Made by a program: the position numbers and the translations under genes | Part shown: one piece after another, positions 1 to 11,801 of the stretch | Position numbering within the stretch: the stretch's first letter is position 1 | Layout: the number at the start of each line of letters is the position of its first letter | Notes under the pieces: model-generated | What the model was told of the DNA's origin: nothing | Seen by the model: the letters and a program-made list of their open reading frames with translations, nothing else | The model's database searches: none | DNA from: Nemopilema nomurai | Lineage: Eukaryota; Cnidaria; Scyphozoa; Rhizostomeae; Rhizostomatidae | DNA length: 64,000 bases | Assembly: GCA_003864495.1 (NCBI GenBank) | Contig: PEDN01001357.1 | Coordinates: 558,001 to 622,000 of the forward strand | Direction of reading: 5' to 3'

Positions 1-508
1 CCCAATAGAATAATTCATACCTCAAAACCGGCGCCTTCGCAACTATATGAGGATAAAGGGGCACCTTTTTCAAATTACGCGCGTTAATGACACTTTCAGC
101 TCACCAAATCTACCGTACACTAAAAACACGACCCACAAGGGCTCAAGTTTATTGCATTATTTTGCACATTGTCAACCTTTTGGGATGACTCTCACCTCTT
201 TATCTATGAAGGCTATTATTGCGAGAAGCTAGCTATAAATACAGCAGTCCAGAACGAGCCTTCAATCTCGCTGCTGACTTCGGAAGGCTTCTTCGCAAGG
301 GTACGTATTGACGCGGCTCTCGACACCTTTTCGTCAGTGTTACTCTCCTTCTACTTACCACTTCTTAATTTATCTCAAAGATTTTCCTATGATGCCTCCA
401 TGGCTTCATCAACAAACCATATGGGATGCTATCATTGAACTCGTTTTATGTTCCAGCAATACTCCAAACCTGATGGTGAAGAATTCTTGTTTTAGGAAAC
501 TCTCCGAG
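1..508. other. Upstream and 5' untranslated region of the cationic precursor gene
   Basis: No coding exon is supported here. The short open frames in this stretch overlap each other and lack splice or family support. It holds the candidate core promoter and leader of the gene starting at 509. Confidence 0.5.
234..241 (+). promoter_or_regulatory. Candidate TATA box of the cationic precursor gene
   Basis: The sequence TATAAATA lies about 275 bp before the start codon at 509, which would leave a 5' leader of roughly 240 nt. The match is to the textbook metazoan TATA consensus. The transcription start itself cannot be seen, so this is an inference. Confidence 0.4.
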
Positions 509-1634
509 ATGAGGGCGGTGGCACTATTCATCCTTGTGGCCCTGTGTGCCTTTTCACTTGCATTTAGTGCAGAAGACACTGGTGAGTTTTCCATCGCTTT
601 TCCTTGGTTACAAAATTTACTCGGTTGGCAAAGAAGCTACGGTCATAGTCAGAAGAGGTCGAAAAGATACCTCTTCAACTGCAGTTGCCTTCTCTTTCAA
701 TGAATCCTTAATTAACAAGTTGAAGGTATTGATGCATCAAGTGGGGCTGATACGTTTTCATCAAAATTTAAGCTTTGTTTTGACGACAGTGTCTATCGTC
801 TGTTCAGCTTGAATTTAACGATGGCATTTATGTCATCACGAGCGTGCAGCCAAGCGACAGAAAATAATTCTTCCTTTACTATTACTATTTAAATGATCTT
901 TTTGCTATTCGAGACAACTTTAAATACAGTACGAAAAGCCTCAAGTGAAAACTATTGACATAGTTTTTGACAGTGTAAGTAATAACGAACACACATATCA
1001 TATCCTTTCTTACAGTCGATCAAGCTTCGGATCCTGCGGAGCTTCAAGATGAAGTAGAAGATGAAGCTGTGGAGGCGGATCCTGCTGAATTGGAAGACGA
1101 CGATGATGAAGAAGAAGAAGAAGACCCTTCCGCGACCGCAGGTACATTTTGAGTTGGTGCAAACTATCAAAAGTATAATGTAATGGCAGTCCGTTAACAT
1201 AGCCTAACTAGGCCCAGGGAAAGAAAAGGACTGGGCCTTAATTACGTAATCAGCTACAAGTGTTTTGTTTTTGATGATTTCGTGAAATCATTACTAACGG
1301 TATCAAAACTAGATACAAAGATATTCTTGTGTTAACGATATGATACTCATATTCTTGTGTTGACAAAGTTTGTCAGTCCATGGATTTACAAAGCTAGCAC
1401 CATAAAATGACGCCTGAAAATTGCCTTCTAGCTGACCCTTGGAGAAGGCGAAGAAGAAGAAGAAGAAGATCAGTCCACCGGAGAATAAGATCATTATTCA
1501 GGAGAAGATATGGCTTTAGAAGAAGATCTGGCTATAGAAGAAGATATGGCTTCAGGCGAAGGTGGCTTCGTCGAATGAGATCTTATCGTGTTGGATACAG
1601 AAGAAGATACCGTCAGCCATGGCGTGGCCGGTAA
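509..1634 (+). CDS. Secreted precursor with acidic pro-segment and arginine-rich tail (candidate antimicrobial peptide)
   Basis: Three exons (509-581, 1016-1141, 1432-1634), all joined in phase 1, give a 133-residue protein with no internal stop. Residues 1-20 are a strong signal peptide (hydrophobic core, then AFSA). Residues 22-66 contain 24 Asp/Glu, including runs of four Asp and five Glu. From residue 68 to the end the chain is about half arginine: I count 34 Arg, a run of nine right after a DPW motif, then hexad-like RRR-[YSW]-G-[FY] units. There is no cysteine in the mature part. The layout of signal, anionic pro-part and cationic C-terminus is that of prepro antimicrobial peptides such as the Hydra arminins. 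I see no residue-level homology to them, so the function is inferred from architecture alone. Alternatives are a protamine-like or polyanion-packing secreted protein. The gene model is firm because all phases agree; the role is not. Confidence 0.72.
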
Positions 1635-3844
1635 TTCTTCGTATGTTTGAAGTGCCAAAGAAGATAAGAAAACAGCAGATGGATTCACCATGGCGTGCAA
1701 GTGTTGATTTGGATCACTTACTTTCAAGCACAGTAGAACGAATGGCAAGGACCGTACGATGATCAATCTCATCTTTGTTTTTTGTACCTTTCTATACTAT
1801 CGTTTTATGAAAGCACAAGCATTTATTAACGCCGTTTCTTCCTCTTGTTTCTTCAATTCTTGATTCTTTACTGATTATTCAGCAAATGACTTTCAGCAGT
1901 TATGGATAGCCAGACGATGATTTCAATTTATCAAAATCCATAAGCAGTTGCATTTCACTATGCACCAATGCAAGAATCATCTTTTACAGATTCGTTTGAA
2001 GATGAAATGGAAATGTAACTTGATTGGCAAACTTTACATTATTGTCATTTTTTGCTAACTTTTAAGAATTATTATTTACGTGTTTAGGTGAACGGGCCTA
2101 CATGCGTGCATCGCTCAAGTCATGCCACTAGCCACTGGCAATTTTGTTAAAACATGATTGATGACCCAACGTGACTGATTCTTCAGTGTATATTAGAGCC
2201 ACTGACTAAAAGCGTGTTCTGTTTTGACCGAAACACAAATAAACCGACATAAAGTACCTCAAAAGATAGAACATGGAAGTTTCTTTTCAAGGGAAAACGC
2301 AATTCCTGAAAAATCCCTGGATTTGGTTACACTAAATTAAGTGACTGCATTTGTTAACAAAGTCGAAAGAATGGTGATCGAGAATATTACGATCGTTTGC
2401 TTTTTTAAGCTTACTAGCAGCAATTGCAGTTAATTTAACACGGCTAGGATTAAATTTAGAAAATTCGAAAACAGACTTTGGCGAGTTCAGCTTTAAACAG
2501 GAGGCGTTGCACTTCTGCAAACGTCATTCAAACAAGTCAAGACATGAAAAACCAGCAGGTACCACTGCAGGCACTTTCAATGCTACATTGTTGCCAATTT
2601 TGGTGACAACGAACCAACGCTGGTGCGCATTTAAGAAAGTCCCTTTTCGGGCAATCATAACAATATGGCCCAGACTTCCCCTGTAGCTATCAATATATCA
2701 ATTCCAATTTTCTTGAATTTATTGGAACTCAAAGTTAAGAGCGACTGTTGAAGTTTCTCTTCTGCTTTGTTTCGGCAAGTTTTTTATCTGCTGAACTGAA
2801 CTGATCTGATAATTGTGTAAGTACCAAAATGAGCTTGCACAATGAACACAAAACAGGAATGCTTCTATGTTATCAGGGCAAGGTGCAAAAGAACAGAGAT
2901 TTGGGCAAAGCAAGCAGAACGAAGGAGTTGAGCTCTTTTCCTAAAGACAATTCACGAAAACAAAGGTCGATTTTGTTTTAGAATTTCATCTTCCAATCTC
3001 CATAACTTTCATCAATAGTACACTGACTTACCTACTCTAGTTAATGCAGCATTAACCTTTTCTAGCTTAAAATAGGTAGAATGTGTCATGAATGTTTTGA
3101 CTTTTAAGGCGGCCTCACACAGAATGCGACTGTTGTAATGTAGAACATCAAATGTCTTGAACAGAAAGCACAAAAGCAAATTGGATCCCTCAGGTACGTG
3201 ACTAAATTACATATGTAATAGTTGAATCGGCTAAATAGTATGTAGATATCAATACTACTACATACAGCATTTAAAAAATTTGACAAGATAAAAATACAAC
3301 AGAGCAGATAATAATAATAACTGTCATATAATAAATTTCACTTGGTAGATAACTGATTTAATAGGTTTTCTTGCTGAATTTTCTAAATTTTCTAACTTAT
3401 CACTAAAAGAATACCACTTAAAATGAGTTTCACTCCGCCAACATACTTTGACTACCACGACAGGTTCTACTCAAAGATTGCAAAGCAAGCAATTCTTCTC
3501 ATGACAATGGGGTTCAAATTTTCTTTATAACATGAGCACCTAGAACTGATTACATTGCCATTACCAGAGGAGTGTAAACTAAGAAGTCCTTTTGCACCCA
3601 ACTGGTGGATATTGTCACCAAAAGGGTAAAGCTAGGTTGTGTTAACAGTGTGGAAGGTGCAGGTCCCTGTGCCTTCCCAATACTCACAAGACCTTTGTTT
3701 GGTACTAGAGCAGTGATATATAAAATGTGTTTATAAAAATACCCAAGTTAACAAACTTGGTCAAAATACCACCACTAAAAGGGCTTAATTTAAATAGCAA
3801 ACACCTTAGATTATCAATTATAAATATAGAGTTGCGGGTGATAA
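1635..3844. other. Intergenic, includes the probable 3' UTR of the precursor gene
   Basis: I see no coding exon. Open frames here are short, AT-rich and without family resemblance. An AATAAA near 2237 could end the upstream transcript. The rest looks like unique AT-rich spacer. Confidence 0.4.
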
Positions 3845-5991
3845 TTAGCAACCAAACTCTTCTTGCAAAGCCTTCAGTGTTTTGGTTTTCTCAAATTTGA
3901 TGAGGGCAATTCTAAAGCTTGGGTTTGGATTTACCATTTTCCGTTTTTGTTGAATGAACTCGATGGATTCAATTGTCTTCATTTTCCTTGTTGCCATCAA
4001 ATAAGCGCACACTGCTGTTCCAGAACGTGATATTCCCTTTAATCAAAGAATTTCAAAACAAAGATGTTTCTGACAATGTTCCTTAGCCTAAAAAACATGT
4101 ATAGCCTACAAGCTACAAACCACTCAAATAAAAACTGTCTCTTGTATTGTTTGTCTGATCATATTTTTCATAAAAACCTCCAATGTATAAAATCTAATGA
4201 AACGAAAATATAATACCATGACATTCTGACTCAACTAGTACCTTCAGTTACATATAAAAAATCTTTCAAATAATACATTCCTCCAAAAAAATTGTTTCAA
4301 GATATTAGACAAAAGCCATTGATAATCCTTTTGGTATTCTCACACAACTTATTTTCAAGGAATTTACCTGGGCACAATGAACTAGCACAGATCCAGTCTT
4401 CCTTCCTTCATAAATAAAACAGGCAGCTTCCTTCAAGTCATCTTCAGTGAGTTGGTACTTCATTGAATCTTCCCATTCCAAATCCAGAGCAGTGATGTTA
4501 AGGCTTCTTCTAGTTTCTTTCAAAATTTCCTTCAAATTTACAAAGCAATTCATCTGTTAAAGCTGATCTTCTCTATTGACTAAAAATAAATTATTACAAC
4601 TAACCACTCCTTTGACTCTTATGTTTTCAGTGATATAGAGGGAGTTAAAAAATCTTACATCAAAAGACTTAAACAGTTAAAACTTACTACTTTTTAAAAA
4701 TTTTATCAATAATTCACAATTTATTAGTAGAACCTATTCAATAGACTTTGTTCTTCCTTTGGCTATTAATTCATTTCTTTTGAAGAATGGTAAATTCCAT
4801 CTCTATTCTACTTTCTGGGAAAAAATTACTATCTTGTTAGATTAGTTTTTGGATGTATCAGTGTTATGCAGAAAAGACAGACAAATGATTGATGCAAAGA
4901 TTCACTTTAAGAATGATTTGATTAAATCCTAAAGTTGGTCTTTGAGTCTAGCTTGAGGGGCATGAGTTATGGCAAAAACTGAATAAATATTTGAGGAGTC
5001 TACAAGATATTGAAGGTATGCTCAAAGAAATTCAACGAATAAATTATTTCAAGCACCCTGTATTTTGGCCCAAATACTAATCCAAGCCCCTTTCCAGCAA
5101 CATTGAGAACGTGTGTTACTCCTTCCTTTTTCAAAAACTCAGTGTTGATAGCAGCTTTGAACCCTCCAATAAATAACTTTCCATTATTTGTAGCTGGGTC
5201 ATTATCTAGCAGCAGTGTTGGTGTGGTAGTTCCTTTCTGCGTATGTTCGACTGCCTGCAATGAGAATCAAATGGTATCTTCGCGAAATTAAAACAGTGAG
5301 GCAATTTTGTCCAGGATTTTTTAAGGACAATGATTTGTTCAAGCGAGTCGGTCATTTGGGGTAGAAATGTTATCTTAAGAGATAATTTATTCTGCAGAAG
5401 CAAGTGAATTCGAGTTTTCGTAATCTTTGATAGATGTGACAGCATCCTCTTTCTGACCTACGAATGATTTTAACTTTCAACAATTCAACAATGATTTTAA
5501 CTGGTCAACTTTCAACAACTAGTGACTCATCTGAAGGATCAAAGTAGCCTAGGGTACTTTCATATCGTGTCATTGCTCCAAGTTCCATCACGGACCGGGG
5601 ACGGCTGGATGGGGGAAATTGAATGTTATTCAAACTGATATTGAAGAATGAAAGAATGAGGCAAGAATCAGGTATCTGCTGATAAATTTTATTTTTATCG
5701 TGTGGCGAGAAATTTACAGTAATATAGAAATTATAGACTCTATTGGCTTTGTGCTACTCCACAGAATAAAGTTTGATAATTTACAAGAGAAAGCCACAGT
5801 TTAAGTACCCGAAGGACAATTTCCTCAGATTTCACGGCATCTCTGGTGTGCTTTCCAATTTCTTTCATACAGGAAGTGCACATGTCAGGCTTAAGGAAGT
5901 GTGCCCTGAAGAGGGTGCAACCACTTTCACCTGAGAAACATATTTGATCATACGCAGTCGAGACTCGCTCATTTTCTGCTGCTGCTTCCAT
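3845..5991 (-). CDS. Dual-specificity protein phosphatase
   Basis: Four minus-strand exons (5809-5991, 5057-5254, 4368-4553, 3845-4036), all phase 0, give 252 residues. The catalytic domain starts near residue 78 (LFIGGFKAAIN) and ends near the C-terminus. The P-loop HCAQGISRSGT crosses the exon 3/4 junction and shows the nucleophilic Cys and the Arg of the HCx5R signature. An upstream LDLEWED segment supplies the likely general-acid Asp. The tail has the usual family pattern of an AYLM helix, Arg-Lys, then a PNPSF turn. DUSPs hydrolyse phosphotyrosine and phosphoserine/threonine; the substrate cannot be told, and no MAPK-docking motif is evident. The first exon encodes about 60 residues outside the family, with a CxxC pair (CTSC) that I do not recognise. 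The start codon at 5991 is the first in-frame ATG of this exon. The donor of exon 1 (GTACTT) is weak. The gene is divergent from the OSER1-like gene 478 bp away. Confidence 0.85.
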
Positions 5992-6410
5992 GTTGTCTCA
6001 AACAAACTACGAACTTTACTTATTCAATTAGAGAAACAAGGACACTGGGATGAGGCCGGTTGAATTCACACGAGGCACTGGTAATGGAAGTTTATCAGAG
6101 CTCATTTAATATAATGAAAGAGAGCACAGAAATAGAGAAATTCAGAAATCACTCTAGGATTAAGAGTTTTGTAGCCGATCAATTGCCTACTAAATAATTA
6201 TTGCATTAAAATGACTGTTAGGATTTGAATCTATAGAAGATTTTATTGTGTTGAATTTGTGTATTAATAATAATTCTGTTTTTCATTCCCAGTGAAATTA
6301 CACAACACATAAGCAGCATTAAGTCAGTGTGTTGTTATTGTTGTAATTCCCATGACAACCACCAGTTGGAACGAGCAGCACAACAACATCATGAGTGTCA
6401 ACCGCATTCA

Positions 6411-6418
6411 TGACGTCA
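6411..6418 (+). promoter_or_regulatory. Cyclic-AMP response element (CREB/ATF site)
   Basis: TGACGTCA, the full palindromic CRE, sits 52 bp before the OSER1-like start codon and 10 bp before a YY1-like motif. CREB/ATF factors bind this sequence in animals. Use here is inferred from position. Confidence 0.55.
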
Positions 6419-6420
6419 CC

Positions 6421-6430
6421 CAAGATGGCG
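6421..6430 (+). promoter_or_regulatory. YY1-like initiator motif
   Basis: CAAGATGGCG matches the core of the YY1 consensus, which in animals often lies just downstream of the transcription start of housekeeping genes. Here it would fall in the 5' leader, 40 bp before the ATG at 6470. Confidence 0.45.
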
Positions 6431-6469
6431 CTGTTTTGTAGTAGTAGTTGAAAACAAAGGCATTGACGG

Positions 6470-8756
6470 ATGGAGGCTAGCGAAGAGGAGAAAGAATTCG
6501 AAGAAATTTTTGCCAAAATCAAACATCTTAAAGTTGAATCAGTGAAGCGGTAATGAAATTTACTCTTGTTTTGATAAACTGCTGCTTGTTTCCAGAACTT
6601 TCGAAACCCGTATATTGAAGCCGATAAAAGAGTTCAAAAGTTAGGCCATGGCCTATTTTGTGCACGAAATCTAGTCTAAAATAAAAAACAAACTGTTATA
6701 TATCATGTTATTATCAGCAAATTATCGATTTTTATGTACCACGAGACAAACATCTAATGTAGACTTTGATTCGTAAAAAATGGCAATTCATATGCGAAAA
6801 TTTAATTTTTAAGTGATATTGTGTTAAGACTTCATTTTAATTTCATGTGTAGTGCCTATTGAATAACATTGAATGAGACATTAAGGTACCTTAAACAGTT
6901 ACCAATATGCTGAATTTTAAGAAATCAAACGGATAACATATAGAGACAATGTCTAACATGTAATAAGTGGTCATAAAAAACGATGAATTTATCAAGCTCA
7001 TTGGGGGTTTTCGTTGTAATTAACACAAAGTTAAAGTAAGTCGTTTGCTTGAACGTTGAAAGAAACCTTGTGCAGTAAAAAAAGAAAGACTCTCTTCCCC
7101 AATTTTTGATCAAACAACCTCCAAATAAGGAACAATATAGTATTGCTTAACAACTTCAGTCAATTGATAAAACTATCATTTATGCTCTAAATGCTCTTGT
7201 AATTTCATCTATAATAAGAAAATATTTAATAAACTCATAATATCTGAATCCAAAGATCTGTATCAAAAACTGGTAAATTTTGTTTAAATTGTAGCATTTG
7301 ATTAACTAATTTAGCTAGCTAAGGCTACAAAATTTAGTTACAGAGAATGCTATCTGAGTAAGTATGTTGAACATTTCTCAAATCAGAGAAAAAGACCTTT
7401 GTGGAAATTTTGAACTTCAATGTTTTCAAGAAATTCGCTATCAGAAATTCCCAATATTATTTTTTCCTGAAGTCCAAGAATTGTGTGAAATGGATGCTGA
7501 TTGGATGTGGATCCTCACAACTATCTCATGTTTTTTATCTTGACTTACTAATTTATTTTGCCAACTTTTTTTTATTTCCTGATGTCTTTCTCTATAGCAT
7601 CAGATGAAAAATAACTCTTAAGTGTGCATAAAATTATGATTCTTCTTCCTTCTGTCCTATTCTTAATTATTTGTATATATTTACAGGCCTTTATATGTAT
7701 CTGCTCTTGTGCAAGTGATTGCTCAATGTAAAAAGAATTGGATGGGTAAATGTAAAGATGATGTACCCTGTTTGAACAATACAGATAAAAATACAGATAG
7801 TTTGATCAGAAATTGAATGAATTTGTGTTAACAGTGAAATTCTTTTTAGTTAAAAAGAGGTCATCTTTTCCCTTGCTTTTTCACCAGTTCACACAATTTC
7901 CAGCTTTTTGAACAAGTGCTTTGTGGTACAAAACTTCACAATTGCTAGAAAAAGCGAAACTAGTTTTGGCATACTAGTTTCTAGCTATTATATTGTGAAA
8001 TGTTAAGACAGAATTTACTGTTTTGCACAAGCAATTAAAAGCTCACATAGACAGATTTGCCTGAGTGCTAACTCAATGGGAGTGGTCACTTGCATCAAAA
8101 GAAGAGGGTTGTCTGTTTTTATAATAACAGTACTTTATTTTGTTTGTCTTGATTGATGTATGGTAATGATAGTGACCTCAAACAATGATGAGTTACTTTT
8201 TGCATCTTTAAAAACCAATGTGATTCCTTTTTCTTTTGTCACAGATTATCAAAGAAGACAATGATCTCTTGTACTTATCATAAAACCTCTAAATGCAATT
8301 TATTTTCTTGATTCACAGAAGTATCTCCTTGATTTTTCTAGAAAAACAATCCAGAGTAGATGCAAAAACAAAGCCAGGAATCATCTTCAACTATCAAAAA
8401 ATGAAAGTTTAGTGGATAAAGCTTTACACAAGACAAGAACAATAGGACCAAAGTATCTGCTAAAAGAAAGCAAACTTAAAATCCCAGTTAAGATGCTACC
8501 TGAACTATCTAAAAGTGGGACCAGCAATCGAACTTCTATTACAAATAATGGGCCTGAAATAACCAAGCAAGATTCTGATCAAAATCGAAAAGAAAAAACC
8601 ATTCACAGATCATGTAGTATGGAGTTTAGAAATGCTGCTTCTTGTAATCAAGATGACTTATTTGACACAGAATCAAGTGATTTGGCTGACTACCTGGAGC
8701 AAGTTTTGTATCTACCAAAGCCAATGTCTGCAATGGCAGAGATGATGTATGGATAA
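6470..8756 (+). CDS. OSER1: OSER1-like oxidative stress-responsive protein
   Basis: Two exons (6470-6549 and 8342-8756, phase 2 junction) give 164 residues. The C-terminus reads DLADYLEQVLYLPKPMSAMAEMMYG. It aligns with the end of vertebrate OSER1 (C20orf111, DUF776 family), including the signature PxxMSxMAEMMY. The N-terminus (EEEKEFEEIFAKIKHLKVES) resembles the acidic/amphipathic start of OSER1 as well. The middle is low-complexity, basic and Ser/Thr-rich, as in the family, but the protein is much shorter than the roughly 290-residue human one. The vertebrate protein is nuclear and induced by oxidative stress; its biochemical activity is not established. The CRE and YY1-like site just upstream fit a regulated, widely expressed promoter. 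The two conserved ends joining exactly in phase make the model sound. Confidence 0.82.
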
Positions 8757-10696
8757 AGAGATTTATTTGGAAGCACCCTGGCAGTGTATAGTCATCACAA
8801 TATCTTGCGTTTAGAATTAAATCTTGTTTTGTAGCTCTCTGGGTAAAGTCAACCTAATACTTTTCCAATAATGTGTTGTGTGAGAAAAATTATTTAAAGC
8901 TTAACATAATAATATGCTAATGAAATCTTCAAATTTTTGACATCCGTTGTGTTTCTTTTTTTGCTCTATTCTTAAACTAAAATTGATGGCATAATTATAT
9001 TGATTACTTTGATCTACCAAGAAGACCTTTCAATTTCCTTTTTCTTTTGGCATAGACCCCCAGTTATTAGTCATTGGAGGTTTTGCGCAAAAAAATATCA
9101 GCCTTATTTACTTACCATTAACACCTCTTGATACAATAACATTTTATCAACAGAAACATTGTTGGAAAATCAAGCCTAATCTCCAATAAGAATTCACTGT
9201 ATTTGCATGATTAGGAAATTATTTGAATAAAATAAAAAATGCTGCTAAATTTAAATATACAAAGAATTAGAAAATCACTTTTTGCACCACCAACATAATT
9301 TTTCCTGAGTGAAAAAATATTTGTTAGAAAGTTGGACACAGATTTTTGGTATCGTGTTTTTTGAAAGGTTGATTTGTGAAAATTAGGAGGTCTGATCAAG
9401 CGGAATGTCTAAATTGATTGAAAGCAAGAATTACTGACAAATAAATGACTGACTTACGCTACTACGTAATTTTTGCTAGTTTTTTTCCCATCCTAAGCAC
9501 ATGTTCCTACCTATTGCTGTACTTATGCATAACTTATTGTCCAATACTTTATGCTCTTGACCTTCATGAATAGATTTACTTTCTTTACAAAAGCTGTTTG
9601 GAATTTTTTTACCTACAGAATTATTTTATAGAATTACAGAAGTAGAACCAAACTATATGACTCTTAATGCTCTACTCAATGCATGAGTCAAAAATATTCT
9701 TGGAAGATGGATAAAAGAGGCATAAACAACCACAGAATAGTGTTGATATTTGCCAAGGTCATGCACTTTTTTATATTTTGTCGGTCTCAGAATCATATGG
9801 CCCTTTCAATTCAAATTTCGAGCTTTATAGTGGTCAAATCGATAAGAACTTAAGCCATGTGATTCTCATAAAACTTTCTTGAAAGAAGAAGTGCCTAGTG
9901 GAAAGTCTAATCTAGTTGAAAAGTCAGGTGAACATGAGACTGACGGTCACATGACAAAACGATTGCCTTTGTCAATATATTAGGTGTCTTGGAATAAATT
10001 TGGCAGACCTCTAGCAAATGAATAGAGATCGGTCTCGGCTGGACTTAATGCAAGCACTAGCTTTTCGGCTCCGTAATTGGAGCGTGAAAGATAAATTGTC
10101 GATAAGCTCCAATTCTGAACCAATCGCAAACTATTGAAAACCAAAGGACCTAGTCATGCAATGCTTTCGAAAGCCATCAAATTACGTCACAAGAATTTCA
10201 AGACCAGTAAACCCACACGTGCAATAGAATGGCGCATGACACGAACAGTAGTTGAGTGCTCAAGTACATAATCGGCAAAGAAAGTTAAAACACGCCATTA
10301 AGTTGTAATGATTACACGCAGTAATGATTACATCACGGTGGAAATGTCACGCCACGATGTCAAATCGGCTAGATTTTTCGCATATTTTTCGTCTTATCGT
10401 GCTATCATTATATTTTCATCATCAAAGAAATGTACCTGTCCATTTTGCCGGAAAAGGAAGTAATTTCTTCTTAGAACTGTTGACATCAACGCATGCGCAC
10501 GATAGGAATGATGATCAGTCAGAAAACAACTTGCAGACCTTCGATGTTTGAACTGCGGAGTTTAGGAAATAAAATTGGTTGCAATTGTTTACGAAAGCTT
10601 GAGATTCGCTATCTAATTCTTTTACATGTTTTTGTAAAGCAATTCAATTTTCAATGTTGAGGAAGAAGTTGTCGATTAGAATCTTATAAATCGAAA
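8757..10696. other. Intergenic, no gene seen
   Basis: It contains the probable 3' UTR of the OSER1-like gene followed by AT-rich spacer. Open frames (for example near 10324-10551) have no splice partners and no recognisable composition. Confidence 0.4.
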
Positions 10697-11801
10697 ATGG
10701 GATGTATCTGTCCAAAAGGAAAGCATGGAGAGTCTGGCGATGATGACTACGTTGAGTTTGGCAAGTATATTGGAGAGCGAAACTGCTTTGGACAAAGAAA
10801 TGGACGAGGTCAGTATTATTATGACAACGGGGATTCGTATGATGGAATGTGGAGAAGAAACAAAAAACATGGCTATGGGAGGTATACTTTCAGCAACGGA
10901 AAAATGTGAGTGCTTTTCTTATAACAAGCTCACTGTTCGACTTATGTAGTCACTTATCTACCCTAAAAATCATTTCCTGCGGATGTCTCGAATTTGCCCA
11001 TGCTCCACTGTAAATTTTCCGTGCGATATTCTCGTACGTATCGAAAAAGTCAGGTATCAAGGAACTTGCGCTAACTTTGTTTACCTAATCTGTTTATGGA
11101 CTCAATTTTAGCCCATTGTATCATCACATATATCACATATATAATGCAAAAGCTGTTTGTGATCTCTTCAATGTTGAAAGATATTATCCCACTCTATTTT
11201 AACTACAAATTCATATAAGTGAACATTCATCTGCAGATCGGATGGCATTTTTGAAAATGATCACTATATTGGAGAGCTAGCTCCACCTGAAGTGACTTCT
11301 GATGATAATAAACCACTGGCTGATAATGAACCAACAAGGTATTTTGCTTTTTCTGTTTGGCATGCAAATTTATTTTTACAAACTGACAATTCAGGTTCTT
11401 TTTATTGCAAATCATTCTGGGAGTATGATTTTTGGAATTTGAGAAAGTTTGGAAGTTTTCATCTATCCTCCTGTCTGTCACATTGTTTTATTCACACCTG
11501 AATATAAATTTCTGCTTACTTTGTTTGTTATTCAGTGCTTAAACCCTCGGGAAAACAGCAGTGTCTATACTGCTTTTACATATGTCTATTGTCACATGAA
11601 ATGCTTATTTTTTCACTTTATCTCTCTTATATGGAATAGCCTAAAAGGTAATGAACACTCTTCTGTAAATTTTGTTGGTGTAGACAATTAGAAGAACCCA
11701 TGGTGAGACCAGTTAGTAGAGGAGATGCTGAACTCAGACGGCAAAATAGACAGCGGCACTTAGATGAACTGAAGAAGAAGTATGGGATTCGAAAAACATA
11801 G
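10697..11801 (+). CDS. Small MORN-repeat protein with acylation-type N-terminus
   Basis: Three exons (10697-10905, 11237-11338, 11684-11801; both junctions phase 2) give 142 residues. Residues about 24-67 carry two to three MORN-type units (YIGERN..GRGQYYYDNGDSYDG, then GYGRYTFSNGK). The protein begins MGCICPKG, the pattern expected for N-myristoylation at Gly2 with palmitoylatable Cys3 and Cys5. The middle exon adds one more imperfect unit ending in an acidic linker. The C-terminus is a charged helix rich in Arg, Gln and Lys, ending YGIRKT. MORN repeats bind membranes or scaffold proteins, often in flagella, cell cortex or junctional complexes. I do not recognise a specific orthologue. An AATAAA at 12251 could end the transcript. 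Confidence 0.75.

Larger units (their letters stand above)
5992..6469. promoter_or_regulatory. Shared divergent promoter between the DUSP and OSER1-like genes
   Basis: The two start codons (5991 on minus, 6470 on plus) are 478 bp apart, head to head. The interval contains a perfect CRE and a YY1-like motif close to the plus-strand gene. I see no TATA box at a sensible distance from either gene. Confidence 0.55.

Noticed and set aside
7681..7747. Exon-like segment (TTTACAG acceptor, open frame, GTAAAT donor) inside the OSER1-like gene
   Set aside because: Including it throws the last exon out of frame and into a stop, while joining exon 1 directly to 8342 is exactly in phase.
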